Below are positions 7,599 to 17,145 of a DNA stretch of 53,528 bases, in pieces. The stretch's first letter is position 1, and each line of letters begins with the position of its first letter. The stretch spans positions 1-53,528 of the forward strand of contig JAMLIN010000029.1 in assembly GCA_023954135.1 (NCBI GenBank), given 5' to 3'. This DNA is from Burkholderiaceae bacterium (GTDB lineage Bacteria > Pseudomonadota > Gammaproteobacteria > Burkholderiales > Burkholderiaceae_E). A model generated the notes under the pieces. It was given only the letters and a program-made list of their open reading frames with translations. It did not search any database and was not told the DNA's origin. The position numbers and the translations under genes were made by a program.

Positions 7599-8264
7599 TC
7601 AGCGCAAGGCTTCGTCCTTCCCGAGGTGCCGCCACTGGCCCGGCGCGAGACCCTCGAGCGTCCAGTCGCCGATCCGCAGCCGCACGAGTCGCAGGGTCGG
7701 CAGCCCGACGGCCGCCGTCATGCGCCGGACCTGGCGATTGCGGCCTTCGGTGAGCACGATCTCGAGCCAGGCGGTCGGAATCCGCTCGCGATGGCGGATC
7801 GGCGGATCGCGCGGCCAAAGCCAGTCGGGGGCCTCGACGCGCCGCGCTTCGCAGGGCCGCGTCGGCCCGTCCGCGAGCACCGGCCCGGCGCGCAGGGCGG
7901 TCAGCATCGCTTCGTCCGGCTCGCCCTCGACCTGCGCGAGATAGGTCTTCGCAAGCCGGCGGGCGGGATCGGCGATCCGGTGCTGCAGCCTGCCGTCGGA
8001 AGTGAGCACCAGCAGCCCTTCGCTGTCGCGATCCAGCCGGCCCGCCGGATAGACGTCGGGAACCGCGACATGGTCGGCAAGGCAGGGGCGGCCATCGGCC
8101 GGGCTGAACTGGCAGAGCACCCCGAAGGGCTTGTTGAACAGCAGGGTCGCATGCTCGCCGCGCGCGCCAGGCCGGCCCGGTCCGCGCGCACTGCCCGGAC
8201 CCCCGGGACTCCCGGGGTTTCGGGAGTGGCGGGACCGGTGCGGCGGCGGTGCGGGCGGGTTCAC
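7599..8264 (-). CDS. rRNA pseudouridine synthase, RsuA/RluE family
   Basis: A 221-residue RsuA/RluB/RluE-type pseudouridine synthase, without an S4 domain. The catalytic Asp is Asp78 in the diagnostic motif [20 protein letters not shown]. Other family blocks are [13 protein letters not shown] at the domain start, KTYLAQVEG, and the C-terminal [23 protein letters not shown]. The closest E. coli type by length and layout is RluE, which modifies 23S rRNA U2457, though target identity is an inference. The N-terminal 35 residues are a low-complexity Pro/Gly/Arg/Ser tail, likely disordered. GTG 8264 is the most plausible start; the first conserved residue is near position 39, so a later start cannot be excluded. 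It is divergent from the ABC transporter. Confidence 0.88.
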   Translation of the reverse strand: MNPPAPPPHRSRHSRNPGSPGGPGSARGPGRPGARGEHATLLFNKPFGVLCQFSPADGRPCLADHVAVPDVYPAGRLDRDSEGLLVLTSDGRLQHRIADPARRLAKTYLAQVEGEPDEAMLTALRAGPVLADGPTRPCEARRVEAPDWLWPRDPPIRHRERIPTAWLEIVLTEGRNRQVRRMTAAVGLPTLRLVRLRIGDWTLEGLAPGQWRHLGKDEALR

Positions 8265-8347
8265 GTCGCCAGTGTAGCCGTGTGCCGGTACGGCCATGCC
8301 GGGCCCACGATGTGCATCGGTTAAGCTCGGGGGTTTCCCGCTCCCCC

Positions 8348-9307
8348 ATGCCCCGCCCCCGCCCGCCATCCATGCCCCTGCTCACGATCGACCGGCTGTC
8401 GAAGACCTACGACAACGGCTTCGTCGCCCTCGACGAGGTCAGCCTCGACGTCGAGCGCGGCGAGATCCTCGCCCTGCTCGGGCCCAACGGCGCCGGCAAG
8501 ACGACCTTGATCGGGATCGTCTGCGGCATCGTCAACGCAAGCAGCGGGCGCGTCAGCGTCGACGGTCACGACATCGTGCGCGACTACCGCAAGACCCGCT
8601 CCATGATCGGGCTGGTACCGCAGGAGCTGACCACCGATTCCTTCGAGTCGGTCTGGAACACCGTGTCGTTCAGCCGCGGCCTGTTCGGCCGGGCGCCGGA
8701 TCCGGCGCACATCGAGCGGGTCCTGCGCCAGCTCTCGCTCTGGGACAAGAAGGACAATCGCCTCATGACGCTCTCGGGCGGCATGAAGCGCCGGGTCCTG
8801 ATCGCCAAGGCCCTGTCGCACGAGCCCTCGGTGCTGTTCCTCGACGAGCCGAGCGCGGGCGTCGACGTCGAGCTGCGCAAGGACATGTGGGCGGTGGTGC
8901 GCGCGCTGCGCGACGCCGGCACCACGATCATCCTCACCACCCACTACATCGAGGAAGCCGAGGAGATGGCCGACCGGGTGGCGGTCATCAATCATGGCCG
9001 CATCCTGCTGGTCGAGGAGAAGCTCGCGCTGATGCGCCGGCTCGGGCGCAAGCAGCTCACAGTTGAGCTCGCGGCGCCGCTCGCCGCCTTGCCGGCGCAA
9101 CTCGCCGGCCATTCGCTGCGGCTGGCGGATGAAGGCATGCGGCTCGTCTACGACTACGATCCGAAGCGCGACGAGAACGCGATTCCCGTCCTGCTCGCCG
9201 CCCTCGGCGAAGCCGGCATCGCCTTTCGCGACCTGCATACCGACCAGAGCTCGCTCGAGGACATCTTCGTGGGCCTGGTCGCCGAAACCCGGACGGGCGC
9301 ATCATGA
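8348..9307 (+). CDS. ABC-2 type exporter, ATP-binding subunit (YadG-like)
   Basis: A 319-residue ABC ATPase. Walker A is GPNGAGKTT, the Q-loop lies in [11 protein letters not shown], the signature is LSGGMKRR, Walker B is [14 protein letters not shown], and the switch His is in [13 protein letters not shown]. The last 100 residues are the typical accessory domain of ABC-2 exporters. It pairs with the permease that follows through a 4-nt ATGA overlap, and the two resemble YadG/YadH or drug and polysaccharide ABC-2 systems. The substrate is unknown. ATG 8348 has a GGGGG tract about 12 nt upstream; ATG 8372 ([13 protein letters not shown]) is an alternative. Confidence 0.92.
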   Translation: MPRPRPPSMPLLTIDRLSKTYDNGFVALDEVSLDVERGEILALLGPNGAGKTTLIGIVCGIVNASSGRVSVDGHDIVRDYRKTRSMIGLVPQELTTDSFESVWNTVSFSRGLFGRAPDPAHIERVLRQLSLWDKKDNRLMTLSGGMKRRVLIAKALSHEPSVLFLDEPSAGVDVELRKDMWAVVRALRDAGTTIILTTHYIEEAEEMADRVAVINHGRILLVEEKLALMRRLGRKQLTVELAAPLAALPAQLAGHSLRLADEGMRLVYDYDPKRDENAIPVLLAALGEAGIAFRDLHTDQSSLEDIFVGLVAETRTGAS

Positions 9308-10065
9308 ACTGGCACGGCATCCGCGCGATCTATCTCTACGAGATGGCGCGCATGAGACGCACCCTCTTCCAGAGCATCGTCTCGCCGGTGCTGTCGACGT
9401 CCCTGTACTTCGTGGTGTTCGGCTCGGCGATCGGCTCGCGCATCCCCGAGGTCGACGGCGTCGGCTATGGCGCCTTCATCGTGCCCGGCCTCATCATGAT
9501 GTCGCTGCTCACCCAGAGCGTGTCCAACGCCTCGTTCGCGATCTTCTTCCCGAAGTTCTCGGGAACGGTCTACGAGCTGCTCTCGGCGCCGGTCTCGCCG
9601 CTCGAGCTGATCATCGGCTATGTCGGCGCGGCCTCGACCAAGTCGGTGATCATCGGGATCATCATTCTCGCCACCGCCGCGGCGCTCGTCGACCTGCACA
9701 TCGCGCATCCGGTCTGGATGGTGCTGTTCCTGGTGCTGACCGCGATCAGCTTCAGCCTGCTCGGCTTCATCATCGGCATCTGGGCCGACAACTTCGAGAA
9801 GCTGCAGCTGGTGCCGCTGCTGATCATCACACCCCTCGCCTTCCTCGGCGGCACCTTCTACTCGATCAACATGCTGACGCCGTTCTGGCAGTCGGTCAGC
9901 CTCGCCAATCCGGTGCTCTACCTCGTGAGCGGCTTTCGCTGGGCCTTCTTCGAGATCGCCGACGTCAACATCTGGGTGAGCCTCGGCATGATCGCCGGCT
10001 TCCTGGCGCTGTGCATCGGCATCGTGGCCTGGATCTTCAGGACCGGGTACCGGCTGCGCAGCTAG
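9304..10065 (+). CDS. ABC-2 type exporter, permease subunit (YadH-like)
   Basis: A 253-residue inner-membrane permease of the ABC-2 family with six predicted membrane segments, for example [67 protein letters not shown] and the last at about 225-245. The conserved ABC-2 stretch is [17 protein letters not shown]. It forms a transporter with the upstream ATPase, with which it overlaps by 4 nt. Its stop codon lies within a CTAG tetranucleotide that also contains the stop of the convergent rhodanese gene. Substrate unknown. Confidence 0.92.
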   Translation: MNWHGIRAIYLYEMARMRRTLFQSIVSPVLSTSLYFVVFGSAIGSRIPEVDGVGYGAFIVPGLIMMSLLTQSVSNASFAIFFPKFSGTVYELLSAPVSPLELIIGYVGAASTKSVIIGIIILATAAALVDLHIAHPVWMVLFLVLTAISFSLLGFIIGIWADNFEKLQLVPLLIITPLAFLGGTFYSINMLTPFWQSVSLANPVLYLVSGFRWAFFEIADVNIWVSLGMIAGFLALCIGIVAWIFRTGYRLRS

Positions 10066-11690
10066 TAGCGCCGGAACCTAATCGTCGGATCACGGGCGAT
10101 CTGGCCGACCAGCCCCACCTCCCACTCCAGGTACGCACGGGCATGGCGCTCGTAGTCGCTCGCATGGTCGTAGGGCTTGTACCAGACGTCGTCGGTGGCG
10201 CAGGTCGCGCGGCCCAGGCCGGTGCCGACCGGCAGGCGCGCCTCGAACCAGGCCGGGTTGCCGCCGGCCAGCACCGCGACCTCGACGCCGGGCCACAGCG
10301 CCGCGGCCTCGGGCGCCGCGAGCCGGGCGAGCGCCGGGTCGTCCGCGGTCAGGACGATCTCGCGCAATACCGGAAGCGCGGCCAGGGGCTCCCGGGCCTG
10401 CCGCAGGCGCGAGCGTACCGCCCACCAGGCGCCGGCGACGTGGCGCTCGCGATGGCGCAGGCTGCTCGCGAGATCGAGCACCGCGACGCCGGGATCGGAC
10501 AGCCGCCCGGCAAGCGCCGCCGTTTCGATCTCGCGCCACGGCGCCGCATCCCGCACAGTGGGCAGCGTTGCTGCGCCGCTGGCGAGCGGCCAGCCGGCGA
10601 AGCCGTCCGCACCATCGGGCCGCAGGACATGGACGTCGGGCAGGCCCATCTGGTTGAGCCAGTGCGCGGTCATGATCGCCCGGACCTGCTCCGGGTCGAC
10701 CAGCACGACGCGCGCGGCGCGCGCCGCGATGTACTCGTCGGTGGCCTGCACCAGCTGGCCGCCCGGCGCATTGCGCGAACCGGCGATGTGGCTCGCCTCG
10801 AACTCGGCCGGGCTGCGGACATCGAGCAGGTACATCGTGCGTTCCGCATCCGCCTGCCAGCCACGAACCGTGGCGGGATCGGCGAAGGCCACGCCGAAAC
10901 GCTCCGCCACCCGCTGGGCGGCGGCGCGCGCCCGCGCCGCGCCGGCTGCCGTCGGCGCGGGCGCCTCGCGCAGCACGCCGCGCTCGCACTGCATGCCGGC
11001 GAGCTCCCAGCCCATGGTCCCGTCCTTCAGGGCGACCACCCGGTTGGGGATGCCGGCGTTGCGCAGCGACTGGCAGCCGATGATGCTGCGGGTGCGCCCT
11101 GCGCAGTTGACCACCACGGTGGTGGCCGGCTCCGGCGCGAGATCGTGCACCCGCCAGGCGAGCTCCGCGCCCGGCACGTCGATCGCGCCGGGGATGCTCA
11201 TCCGGCGGAACTCCTCGGCGGGACGCGAATCCAGGATGACGACCGGTTCGCCGGCATCGAGCATCGCGCGCAGCTCGGCGGGCGGAATCCGGGGCGTGTC
11301 GTCGTGATGCTCGACGAACTCGCCGAAGGCCTTCGAGGGCACGTTGATGCCCGAGAAGATCTCGTGGCCGGCGGCCGCCCAGGCGGCGCAGCCGCCGTCG
11401 AGGATCGCGAGATCCCGGTAGCCGAGGCGGGCGAGGACCTCGGCGGCGCGCTCGGCGAGATCCTCCTCGTCACCTTCGAGCCCGCCGCCATCGAGCAGCA
11501 CCACCGGCAGGCCCGGCCGCGGCAGCAGCCTGGGCGCGACCAGTTCCAGCCGCGAGAGCGGCGCGCTGACCGCGAAGAACGGATGTCCGCGGGAATGCAC
11601 GCCCTGCTCGCGCACATCGAGCAGGGCGAGCTCGGCCCCCGCGTCGAGCCGGGCGCGCAGGGTCCCGGTGTCGATCCGGATGACGCTCAT
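10062..11690 (-). CDS. Four-domain rhodanese-like protein
   Basis: A 542-residue protein of four tandem rhodanese domains (about 1-115, 130-240, 270-380, 400-500). Rhodaneses move sulfane sulfur through a persulfide on an active-site Cys. Only the second domain keeps the loop: Cys196 in NCAGRTRS. The corresponding loops are VVLLDGGG in domain 1, VVLVDPEQ in domain 3 and IVLTADDP in domain 4, so these should be non-catalytic. The third and fourth domains still carry the [21 protein letters not shown] and [18 protein letters not shown] folds. No signal peptide is seen, so it is cytoplasmic. It overlaps the upstream SRPBCC-cupin gene by 4 nt, indicating translational coupling. This pairing suggests a role in cysteine or thiol sulfur oxidation, which is inference. 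Confidence 0.85.
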   Translation of the reverse strand: MSVIRIDTGTLRARLDAGAELALLDVREQGVHSRGHPFFAVSAPLSRLELVAPRLLPRPGLPVVLLDGGGLEGDEEDLAERAAEVLARLGYRDLAILDGGCAAWAAAGHEIFSGINVPSKAFGEFVEHHDDTPRIPPAELRAMLDAGEPVVILDSRPAEEFRRMSIPGAIDVPGAELAWRVHDLAPEPATTVVVNCAGRTRSIIGCQSLRNAGIPNRVVALKDGTMGWELAGMQCERGVLREAPAPTAAGAARARAAAQRVAERFGVAFADPATVRGWQADAERTMYLLDVRSPAEFEASHIAGSRNAPGGQLVQATDEYIAARAARVVLVDPEQVRAIMTAHWLNQMGLPDVHVLRPDGADGFAGWPLASGAATLPTVRDAAPWREIETAALAGRLSDPGVAVLDLASSLRHRERHVAGAWWAVRSRLRQAREPLAALPVLREIVLTADDPALARLAAPEAAALWPGVEVAVLAGGNPAWFEARLPVGTGLGRATCATDDVWYKPYDHASDYERHARAYLEWEVGLVGQIARDPTIRFRRY

Positions 11691-12733
11691 GCCCGCCCCG
11701 CGCGTGCATCGCGGATGTCCGAGTGGGCCGGGAACACCGACCATTGCCGCGAATCCGGATCGTAGTACTCGCGGCGATGCAGCTGTTCCAGCCCCAACCC
11801 GTAGAGATGGAAGTTCAGCAGCGGCGCATCGATGTGGATCGAATGGAGATCGTCGGGCATGAAGGCCACGCCCCGACCCGCCACCACCTCGAGCTCGCCG
11901 CGCTGCGCGACCCCGCCGTCGGCGCTGCGGTCGTAGAAGCGATTGAGCTCGTTGCCGTGCACGCCGGCGATCACCGCCCAGGTGGTGTGGTTGTGCGCGG
12001 GCGTGCCGTAGCCGCCGAGCGATGCGTTCGCATACAGCGCGAAGCCGTGGTCGTCGTCCTCGGCGAGCCGGTACAGGATCGAACGCTTGCCCTCGTCCGG
12101 AAACGGCGGCGGCAGGTCGCCGCGCGGGAACAGGTCGGCGCGCATGGCGAGGGCGACCAGGCGATCGCGAACCTTCGAGAGGACGCTGCGATCGGGCGCG
12201 TCCCCGCCGACCAGGCCATGGATGTCGGCCATCGCCGCGCCGATCGCATCGCAACGGGCGGCCGTGCGCGTCGCGTAGCCCTGCTCGACCCTGGCCTTGA
12301 TGTTGCCGAGCGCGGTTTCCGCTTCGGCGTCGATCCGGTCGACCATCGCCGGCGTGGGCGCCTTGGGCCGCGCCGGATTGCGGACGGTACGCCGGAAGCG
12401 GCTGCCGCCGCCGGGCAGCGGCTCGAAATCGTAGCGAACGACGATCGGGCCGAGGAAATCGGCATGGGTTTCGGCGACCCAGCGCTGCGGCCAGTCCGCT
12501 TCGAGCACGATCCAGTCGAGCCGGACCTCCTGGCGCGAGAACCACTGCTCGGAGAATGTCTCGCCGCGCCCGAGCGGCCGGTCGGCGCTTTCCACACGAT
12601 GCGAGACCGCGATCCACTCCGGCCAGGACTGCGGATTGGTGACGTAGTCGAAGACGACGGCAGCCGGCGCGTCGATGACGATGTCGTGACTGCGTTCGAA
12701 GGCGATGGTGCCGCTCGCCGATGCCTCGCTCAT
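11687..12733 (-). CDS. SRPBCC - cysteine dioxygenase-like cupin fusion protein
   Basis: A 348-residue two-domain protein. Residues about 10-155 look like an SRPBCC (START-like) ligand-binding domain: the start HDIVIDAPAAVVFDYVTNPQSWPEW, a middle RYDFEPLPGGGSRF and a long C-terminal helix. Residues about 180-340 look like a cysteine-dioxygenase-type cupin: GTPAHNHTTWAVIAGVHGNE gives His247 and His249, and FMPDDLHSIH gives the third candidate metal ligand (His297 or His300). Such cupins oxidise cysteine, mercaptopropionate or similar thiols with Fe and O2. The downstream rhodanese overlaps by 4 nt. The first domain could present a hydrophobic or thiol substrate; this is a guess. ATG 12733 has the natural SRPBCC start; a long upstream extension would be atypical. 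Confidence 0.75.
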   Translation of the reverse strand: MSEASASGTIAFERSHDIVIDAPAAVVFDYVTNPQSWPEWIAVSHRVESADRPLGRGETFSEQWFSRQEVRLDWIVLEADWPQRWVAETHADFLGPIVVRYDFEPLPGGGSRFRRTVRNPARPKAPTPAMVDRIDAEAETALGNIKARVEQGYATRTAARCDAIGAAMADIHGLVGGDAPDRSVLSKVRDRLVALAMRADLFPRGDLPPPFPDEGKRSILYRLAEDDDHGFALYANASLGGYGTPAHNHTTWAVIAGVHGNELNRFYDRSADGGVAQRGELEVVAGRGVAFMPDDLHSIHIDAPLLNFHLYGLGLEQLHRREYYDPDSRQWSVFPAHSDIRDARAGRA

Positions 12734-12996
12734 GCCCTGTCTCCCTTTTCGTAGCTCTGCATGTTGTTACCACTCCGTGACAAATACGCCATCCGGACGT
12801 CATCCGATGGCGGTAGGCTGTCAGGGATTACAACAGTACCGCATTCCAAGGGCGCGAAAGTGTCCGATGATGACGGACCCGGTAGTCCGCACCGACGGAT
12901 CCGGCGAGACATGACGATACGACCGACCCGATCGGGAACGCCGATTGCTGGCTCGCTGGTCTTGCGGTCTTGGCAAGCAACATCGAGGTATCTCCA
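12734..12996. other. Divergent intergenic region
   Basis: This 263-nt gap separates the SRPBCC-cupin gene (minus) from the zinc-ribbon protein (plus). It is less GC-rich than the genes around it and should contain both promoters. I could not assign convincing -35/-10 pairs. A purine stretch GAGGTA precedes the ATG at 12997. Confidence 0.45.
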
Positions 12997-13722
12997 ATGC
13001 GCCTGTATCGCTGTAGTCACTGCGCGCATCCCGCCTTTTTCGAGAAGCCACGCTGCCGTCGCTGCGGCGCGGTACGCGGCCTGGTGGCCGAGGAGTTCAG
13101 CCTGCGCCCGGCCGAGATCGCGGTGGCGCCCGGCCCGTCCGCTCCCGCAAGGCACGACGAGCTGCTCGAACCCTGCCGCAGCATCCTGCGCCACTTCCAC
13201 CGGGAATCCGGTCACTACTACTGGCAGGTGCTGGTGGCCGACGATCCGGCGCGGCTCGCGTCCTGCCGCGAGCTCTTCGGCGACGAACGCCGCGACTATG
13301 CGCAGGCCCTGCGCGCCCACTACCACAACGGTCCGCCGGTGAACTGGCAGTCCGAGTATGTGAGCCCTTACGCGTCGGCCCATCCCCTGGAGGATTTCGC
13401 CGAGACCTGGTCGCACTATCTCCGCCTGGTGGCGCTGGTCACCGCGATGGATGCCCGCGGGCGTCCGATCGAGGGCTATCCCGAGCGCGAGGTGCTGACC
13501 CTCGCCGGCCCTGCGGCGCGCGACGAGGGTTTCTGCGCGCTCCTGCGCCGATGGCTGCTCGCCCTGCTGCGCGCCAACCGGCTGAGTCGCCGGCTGGGCC
13601 GCGAGGATCCCTATCCGTTCGCCCCGCCTCCGGCCGTGATCCGCAAGCTGGCCTGGATCCATCGGCTGGTGCAGGATGCCCTGCGGGTCATGCGCAGACC
13701 GCAACTCGCCTCAAGCGCCTGA
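12997..13722 (+). CDS. Zinc-ribbon protein related to putative zinc metallopeptidases, HExxH altered
   Basis: A 241-residue protein. Residues 6-9 and 20-23 form two CxxC pairs of a zinc ribbon (CSHC, CRRC). A region typical of the putative zinc-binding metallopeptidase family (PF15887-like) follows: GHYYWQVLV, LFGDERRDYAQALRAHY, and the downstream YVSPYASAHPLEDFAETWSHYL. In that family, as I know it, the active site reads HFRHExGHYYW. Here it reads H66 F H R E S G H Y Y W, so the first HExxH histidine has become Arg69 and a His sits one residue earlier. The roughly 100-residue segment usually between ribbon and active site is also missing. It may be a catalytically dead relative. ATG 12997 is preferred to the TTG at 12970. 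Confidence 0.7.
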   Translation: MRLYRCSHCAHPAFFEKPRCRRCGAVRGLVAEEFSLRPAEIAVAPGPSAPARHDELLEPCRSILRHFHRESGHYYWQVLVADDPARLASCRELFGDERRDYAQALRAHYHNGPPVNWQSEYVSPYASAHPLEDFAETWSHYLRLVALVTAMDARGRPIEGYPEREVLTLAGPAARDEGFCALLRRWLLALLRANRLSRRLGREDPYPFAPPPAVIRKLAWIHRLVQDALRVMRRPQLASSA

Positions 13723-13738
13723 GGAACGGCCCTTCGCA

Positions 13739-14044
<306 letters not shown>

Positions 14045-14118
14045 TCAATTACCTCTAGGGTAAGCATTGCTGCGCTGCGATCCCCCCGCCGCCGCGGTCC
14101 GCGGCGACCGATCGACGA

Positions 14119-14934
14119 TCAGCGGTCGTACCAGAGCATCTGCGTACCCACCGCGAGCAGGCGGCCGTCGCGCCCCCATAGCTGCATCCGCTGGTCCTGG
14201 AAGTTGCGCGAATAGCGATCGCCATCGGCCACGCCGAGCAGGGGCGCCGCGCCTTGCGCCTCGAGCTCTTCCTGGTCGCAATGGAAATAGGTGCTCAGGC
14301 TGACGGTGCCCATCTTCGCGTTGACGCCGCGCGCATGGAGCACCCGCGGGAAGAAGGCGTCGGACATCGCCGCGAGCGAGAGCCAGTCGAGCGGACGGGG
14401 CTTGCGATCGCTGACCCAGAGCACCGAGCGCTGGCCGCGCAGGGGATCGTGGATGCTGCGCGAGAGCACCGGCGCACCCGACACGAAGCGGAACTCGTAG
14501 CTCTGCAGCCACGCCATCCAGCGCGTGGTATCCATCGGCTCGATCGACTCGGGCGGCGGCACCTGCGGCATCGTCGCCGGCTGGTGCGTCCAGGTCTCCA
14601 CCCGTTTCGCGAACACGAAGGAAGCGGTCCCGAGCACCTGGCCGCGCTGGCGCAGCTCGACCGACCAGTGCTGGGTGGTCCTGCCGCCCCGGGTAAGGTT
14701 CGGCACGAGCTCGAACTCGCCCTCGCCGACCAGCCCCGCGAAGTTGACCGTCATCGTGACCGGCGTGCCTTCGCGGGCAGGATCTTCCAGCACCGCCCGC
14801 AACATGATCGCGCCGGTGACGCCGCCGAAGGGTCCGGCGAAATTCCAGTAGGCGGGCGAGGTGCGTCCGACGAGGACACCGTCGTCACGCCGGGTGAGCC
14901 TGCTGGCCTCGTCGAAGGGATGGAGCGGGTTCAT
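14119..14934 (-). CDS. Acyl-CoA thioesterase family protein (double hotdog)
   Basis: A 271-residue thioesterase-like protein. The N-terminal hotdog includes FAGPFGGVTGAIMLRAVLEDP, then TVNFAGLVGEGEFEL and WSVELRQRGQVLGTASFVF. The second half contains DWLSLAAMSDAFFPRVL, the active-site-region helix of TesB-like proteins, then KMGTVSLSTYFHCD and a C-terminal MLWYDR. It probably hydrolyses acyl-CoA thioesters; chain specificity is unknown. ATG 14934 starts 5 nt beyond the MFS gene's end, so the two genes are tightly linked. Together with the MaoC-like gene the three form a minus-strand operon that looks devoted to CoA-thioester metabolism and export or uptake of an acid. Confidence 0.82.
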   Translation of the reverse strand: MNPLHPFDEASRLTRRDDGVLVGRTSPAYWNFAGPFGGVTGAIMLRAVLEDPAREGTPVTMTVNFAGLVGEGEFELVPNLTRGGRTTQHWSVELRQRGQVLGTASFVFAKRVETWTHQPATMPQVPPPESIEPMDTTRWMAWLQSYEFRFVSGAPVLSRSIHDPLRGQRSVLWVSDRKPRPLDWLSLAAMSDAFFPRVLHARGVNAKMGTVSLSTYFHCDQEELEAQGAAPLLGVADGDRYSRNFQDQRMQLWGRDGRLLAVGTQMLWYDR

Positions 14935-14938
14935 CGAT

Positions 14939-16141
14939 TCACTGCGTCGGCTTCGTTCCCGCGCATTGTGCCGCAAGCCAGAGCAGCACCGCGACGGCGG
15001 CGACGCCGGCGCCGCCGAAGGCCGGGCCATGCCAGCCGAAACGGGCATGCAGCACGGTACCGAGCAGGGGGCCGAAGGCGCCGATGCCGAAGACCACCGT
15101 CATGTAGATCGCGTTGATCCGGCTTCGCGCCGACTCCGACAGCTGGTAGAGCGCCCGCTGGCTGACGACCTGGTTGGTCTGCACCAGCGCATCGATCGCC
15201 AGTGCACCGAGCGCGAAGCCGGCCAGCGCGCCGGCCGGCACCACCCAGCCCGAGAGCAGCAGCGCTGCGCAGGTTCCGACGATCGCGACCCCGGTCGCGG
15301 CCCGGCCATGGCCATGGTCGGCGAATCGCCCGGCAAGGGGCGCGGCCAGCGCCCCGCCGGCACCGGCGAGCGCGAAGAGGGCGATGCCGTTCTGTCCGAG
15401 GCCGAAGCGATCGGCAAGCTCGAGCGGCGCGGCGGTCCAGAACATGTTGAAGGCGAGAAAGAGCAGCGCCTGCCAGGTCGCCCGTCGGCGGATCAGGGGC
15501 TCGTCGCGCCAGAGGGTACGCAGCGAACCGAAGAGCTCGCCCGGCCCGGGCCGCCGCGAAGGCTCGCGCCGCGGCAGATGGCGCGCGAGCAGCAGGCCGA
15601 GCAGGACGGTCGCGGCGAGCGCAGCCCAGAACACCGCGCGCCAGTCGGCCAGGTACGTGACGAAGCTCGCGAAGGGCCGCGCCAGCATGATGCCGCCCAG
15701 CAGCCCGCCGGTCACCATCCCGATGACCCGTCCCTGCCTCTCGGCCGGCACGAGGAAGGAGGCCATCGGCACCATCACCTGCGATGCGGTCGCGCAGACG
15801 CCGAGCGCCATGCAGGCGACGAGGAAGACGACGGCGCTGGTCGCCGTCGCCACCGCGGCCAGAGACAACGCAACGCCGGCAACCGCCAGCAGCACCAGGC
15901 GCCGGTTCTCGTAGCGATCGGCCAGCGGCACGAGCAGCGCGAAGCCGAGGCCGCTGCCGAGCTGGGTGAGGCTGACGGTGACACCCGTCATCTCGCTCGA
16001 CAGCCCGATGTCGGCGCCGATCTCGGCGATGAGGGTCTGGCTCAGGTAGTTATTCGCCACCAGCACGCCGCAGGCGATGGCGAGCAGCGCGATGACCGGA
16101 CCGCCGGCCTGCGGCGGTCCGGGTTCGCCGATGGCGTTCAG
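14939..16141 (-). CDS. MFS transporter
   Basis: A 400-residue major facilitator superfamily transporter with about twelve membrane segments, from PVIALLAIACGVLVANNYL to AAVAVLLWLAAQC. The loop 2-3 signature is VPLADRYENRRLVLL, close to the canonical GxLaDrxGrkxxl. The fold resembles YdhP/SetA-like or arabinose-type exporters; the substrate is unknown. No ATG or GTG exists near the expected N-terminus. The best start is CTG 16141, which overlaps the upstream TGA stop as CTGA, mimicking the ATGA coupling used elsewhere in this region. A downstream GTG would remove most of membrane segment 1. The CTG call is tentative. Confidence 0.8.
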   Translation of the reverse strand: MNAIGEPGPPQAGGPVIALLAIACGVLVANNYLSQTLIAEIGADIGLSSEMTGVTVSLTQLGSGLGFALLVPLADRYENRRLVLLAVAGVALSLAAVATATSAVVFLVACMALGVCATASQVMVPMASFLVPAERQGRVIGMVTGGLLGGIMLARPFASFVTYLADWRAVFWAALAATVLLGLLLARHLPRREPSRRPGPGELFGSLRTLWRDEPLIRRRATWQALLFLAFNMFWTAAPLELADRFGLGQNGIALFALAGAGGALAAPLAGRFADHGHGRAATGVAIVGTCAALLLSGWVVPAGALAGFALGALAIDALVQTNQVVSQRALYQLSESARSRINAIYMTVVFGIGAFGPLLGTVLHARFGWHGPAFGGAGVAAVAVLLWLAAQCAGTKPTQ

Positions 16142-16980
16142 GCCGGCACCAGCATGCCGCCGTCGATGACCGCGGCACCGCTGCCGTCGAGCGTGCGAAA
16201 CGCCACCGAATCGTTGCCGCGCCAGCCCTGCACCACCAGGACTTCGCCGGGCAGCACCGGCTTGGTGAAGCGGGCCGAGATCGAGCTCAGGTGACCGGCG
16301 CCGAGGGCGCCGAGCAGGATCCGGGTGGTGATGCCGTAGGTGCACAGGCCATGCAGGATCGGCCGCGGAAAGCCGCCGCGCGTGGCGAAGGCCGGATCGC
16401 TGTGCAGCGGATTGCGATCGGCGCAGAGCCGGTAGAGCAGCGCCTGGTCCGCGCGGGTCGGCACCTGCACCTCGATGTCCGGCGCGCGATCGGGCACGGC
16501 CGGACGCTGTCCGCCGGACTTGCGATTCGGGTCGAAACCGCCCTCGCCCCGGATGAAGGCCGAGGCCCGCGAGGTGAACATGCGCTTGCCGGTGGCAACG
16601 TCGATCGCTTCGCAGGCCGTCGTCACGAGCGCGCCGGAACCCTTGTCTGCGATCGCCTCGATCCTGCCCACCAGCCGCGCGCGGCCCTCGAGCGGGATCT
16701 GCGCATCGAGCTCCAGGCTCTGTTCGGCATGAACCAGCTTGGTGTGATCGATGTCGCCGAAATCCGGCCGGACCTTCGCGAGCTGAGTGAGAATCAGCGC
16801 GAAGGTCGGCAGTGCCCGCAACGGCACACCAGCGGTATTCTCGGTGGTCAGGTCGAGCTCGGCCAGGGCATCGGCCTGGCCGGCGCCGACGCCGAGCGCG
16901 TAGAGCATCACGTCACGCGAATCCCAGGCGACTTCCACCGGGCCGGCCTGCTGACCGATCGCATCGAGATTGATGGGCAT
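16138..16980 (-). CDS. MaoC-like hydratase 2 family enoyl-CoA hydratase
   Basis: A 280-residue double-hotdog enzyme of the hydratase 2 / MaoC family, similar in layout to peroxisomal multifunctional enzyme hydratase domains. The catalytic motif is LYRLCADRNPLHSDPAFA, with Asp188, Asn190 and His193 expected to be catalytic; the usual Gly before Asp is Ala here. The N-terminal half (DSRDVMLYALGVGAG, FALILTQ, LVHAEQSLELDAQIPLEG) is the degenerate first hotdog. It would hydrate trans-2-enoyl-CoA to (R)-3-hydroxyacyl-CoA. ATG 16980 has GGAGACAGG immediately upstream. It heads the operon with the MFS and thioesterase genes. Confidence 0.88.
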   Translation of the reverse strand: MPINLDAIGQQAGPVEVAWDSRDVMLYALGVGAGQADALAELDLTTENTAGVPLRALPTFALILTQLAKVRPDFGDIDHTKLVHAEQSLELDAQIPLEGRARLVGRIEAIADKGSGALVTTACEAIDVATGKRMFTSRASAFIRGEGGFDPNRKSGGQRPAVPDRAPDIEVQVPTRADQALLYRLCADRNPLHSDPAFATRGGFPRPILHGLCTYGITTRILLGALGAGHLSSISARFTKPVLPGEVLVVQGWRGNDSVAFRTLDGSGAAVIDGGMLVPA

Positions 16981-17145
16981 CCTGTCTCCAATAGCGAATG
17001 TTGTTGCCAAGTAGCCGAAGCGTACCCCAAGGAGCGCCCGCAAAGTGCATGCGATTGGCCCGCCGATAGATCCCGCAGCCAACGGGGTGACCACTGACTA
17101 TCGGCGAATCCCACCCTGTGAGCGGCCCGAGCGGGCCGCCGATCC

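Noticed and set aside
9063-11765. A plus-strand open frame of about 900 codons opposite the rhodanese gene
   Set aside because: It runs through the ABC-2 permease in another frame and then antisense to the rhodanese; both of those have diagnostic motifs.
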